Translations under genes and position numbers: made by a program
Notes under the pieces: generated by a model
Database searches by the model: none
Told to the model about the DNA's origin: nothing
The model's input: the letters and a program-made list of their open reading frames with translations, nothing else
NCBI GenBank assembly: GCA_017936205.1
Contig: JAGBGB010000034.1
Coordinates: 1-5,216, forward strand
DNA length: 5,216 bases
Direction: 5' to 3'
DNA from: Oscillospiraceae bacterium
Lineage (GTDB): Bacteria > Bacillota > Clostridia > Oscillospirales > Oscillospiraceae
Shown: positions 4,994-5,216 of the stretch, piece after piece
How the letters are laid out: every line of letters begins with the position of its first letter
Numbering within the stretch: position 1 is the stretch's first letter

Positions 4994-5216
4994 ATGGTAC
5001 GAGAATTGATACATGATCCCTTGTTTCTTGGAAGAAAATCTGTAGCTGCCACTCAGGAGGATCTACAGGTGGCACGGGATCTGCTGGATACCTTGATAGA
5101 GCACAGGGAGACCTGTGTCGGTATGGCTGCAAATATGATCGGAGCGCTGAAGCGGATCATCGTTTTCAGCGGTGAGGATGGTTTTGTGATCATGTTTAAT
5201 CCGGAGATCCTGAAAC
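4994..5216 (+). CDS. def: Peptide deformylase, atypical short type, 5' part only
   Basis: The first 74 codons of a peptide deformylase, cut by the window end. The enzyme removes the formyl group from the N-terminal methionine of new proteins in the cytoplasm, using a metal held by one Cys and two His. The visible part has the N-terminal helix region (MVRELIHDPLFLG, then a TQEDLQVARDLLDTL helix at about 19-33), motif I as VGMAANMIG (42-50), and the following strand KRIIVFSG. Motif I is normally G-x-G-x-A-A-x-Q; here the Gln position is Met. I recall AANMIG as normal for a compact deformylase group in Firmicutes, so this need not mean loss of function. The metal-binding motifs EGCLS and HExDH would lie beyond the window and cannot be checked. 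The start is set by AAGGAGG (4981-4987), 6 bases before the ATG. It lies just downstream of the palindromic repeat element. Confidence 0.85.
   Translation, partial: MVRELIHDPLFLGRKSVAATQEDLQVARDLLDTLIEHRETCVGMAANMIGALKRIIVFSGEDGFVIMFNPEILK

Noticed and set aside
4580..5014. Minus-strand open frame of 144 codons, and the overlapping frames at 4695-5009 (plus) and 4872-5132 (minus)
   Set aside because: They run across the palindromic repeat element and encode the repeat itself (GAHCAS, RIARP and similar strings), with no suitable ribosome binding sites, and overlap real genes.

Overview
The window looks like accessory or ordinary chromosome from a gut-type Firmicute, most likely class Clostridia (Oscillospiraceae or Lachnospiraceae-like). 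The reasons are strong AAGGAGG-type ribosome binding sites, TTGACA/TATAAT-type promoters, a BlaI/BlaR1-like pair with a long extracytoplasmic tail, a DUF1653 gene, a compact atypical peptide deformylase, and short GC-rich interspersed repeats with a CGTAGGGGCGCGC core in an otherwise roughly balanced GC background. The taxon is an inference; no rRNA or marker gene is present.

Layout. Bases 1-58 are the end of a GC-rich interspersed repeat. Bases 59-279 hold no gene, only hairpins. Bases 280-3470 on the minus strand are a two-gene operon, a BlaI/MecI-family repressor followed 2 nt later by a 941-aa M56 (BlaR1-type) membrane metalloprotease. Its promoter (3515-3543) carries two 17-bp palindromes that are exact reverse complements of one another, which are BlaI-type operators. 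Divergently on the plus strand lies a DUF1653 gene (3614-3841) with its own promoter and a strong terminator. It converges on and overlaps a 71-aa minus-strand hypothetical gene (3813-4028), which has a near-consensus promoter and a perfect 21-bp palindrome at its transcription start. A plus-strand GNAT acetyltransferase follows (4154-4690), then a 150-bp palindromic MITE-like element (4776-4925), then the start of a peptide deformylase gene (4994 to beyond the window end).

How the parts work together. The BlaI/M56 pair is a self-contained one-way signalling module. The membrane protease senses something outside with its large C-terminal part, its cytoplasm-facing zinc site triggers loss of the repressor, and the operon's own promoter is freed. 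The sensor here is not a penicillin-binding domain but about 630 residues with an internal duplication, so the signal is probably not a beta-lactam, or not sensed by acylation. No resistance gene or other obvious target lies in the window. The remaining genes look like independent housekeeping or accessory single genes. The most notable points are the duplicated non-PBP sensor, the mirrored operator pair, the palindrome over the start site of the small gene together with its odd 3' end, and the hairpin-rich repeat element, of which a third repeat arm sits at the window's first bases.
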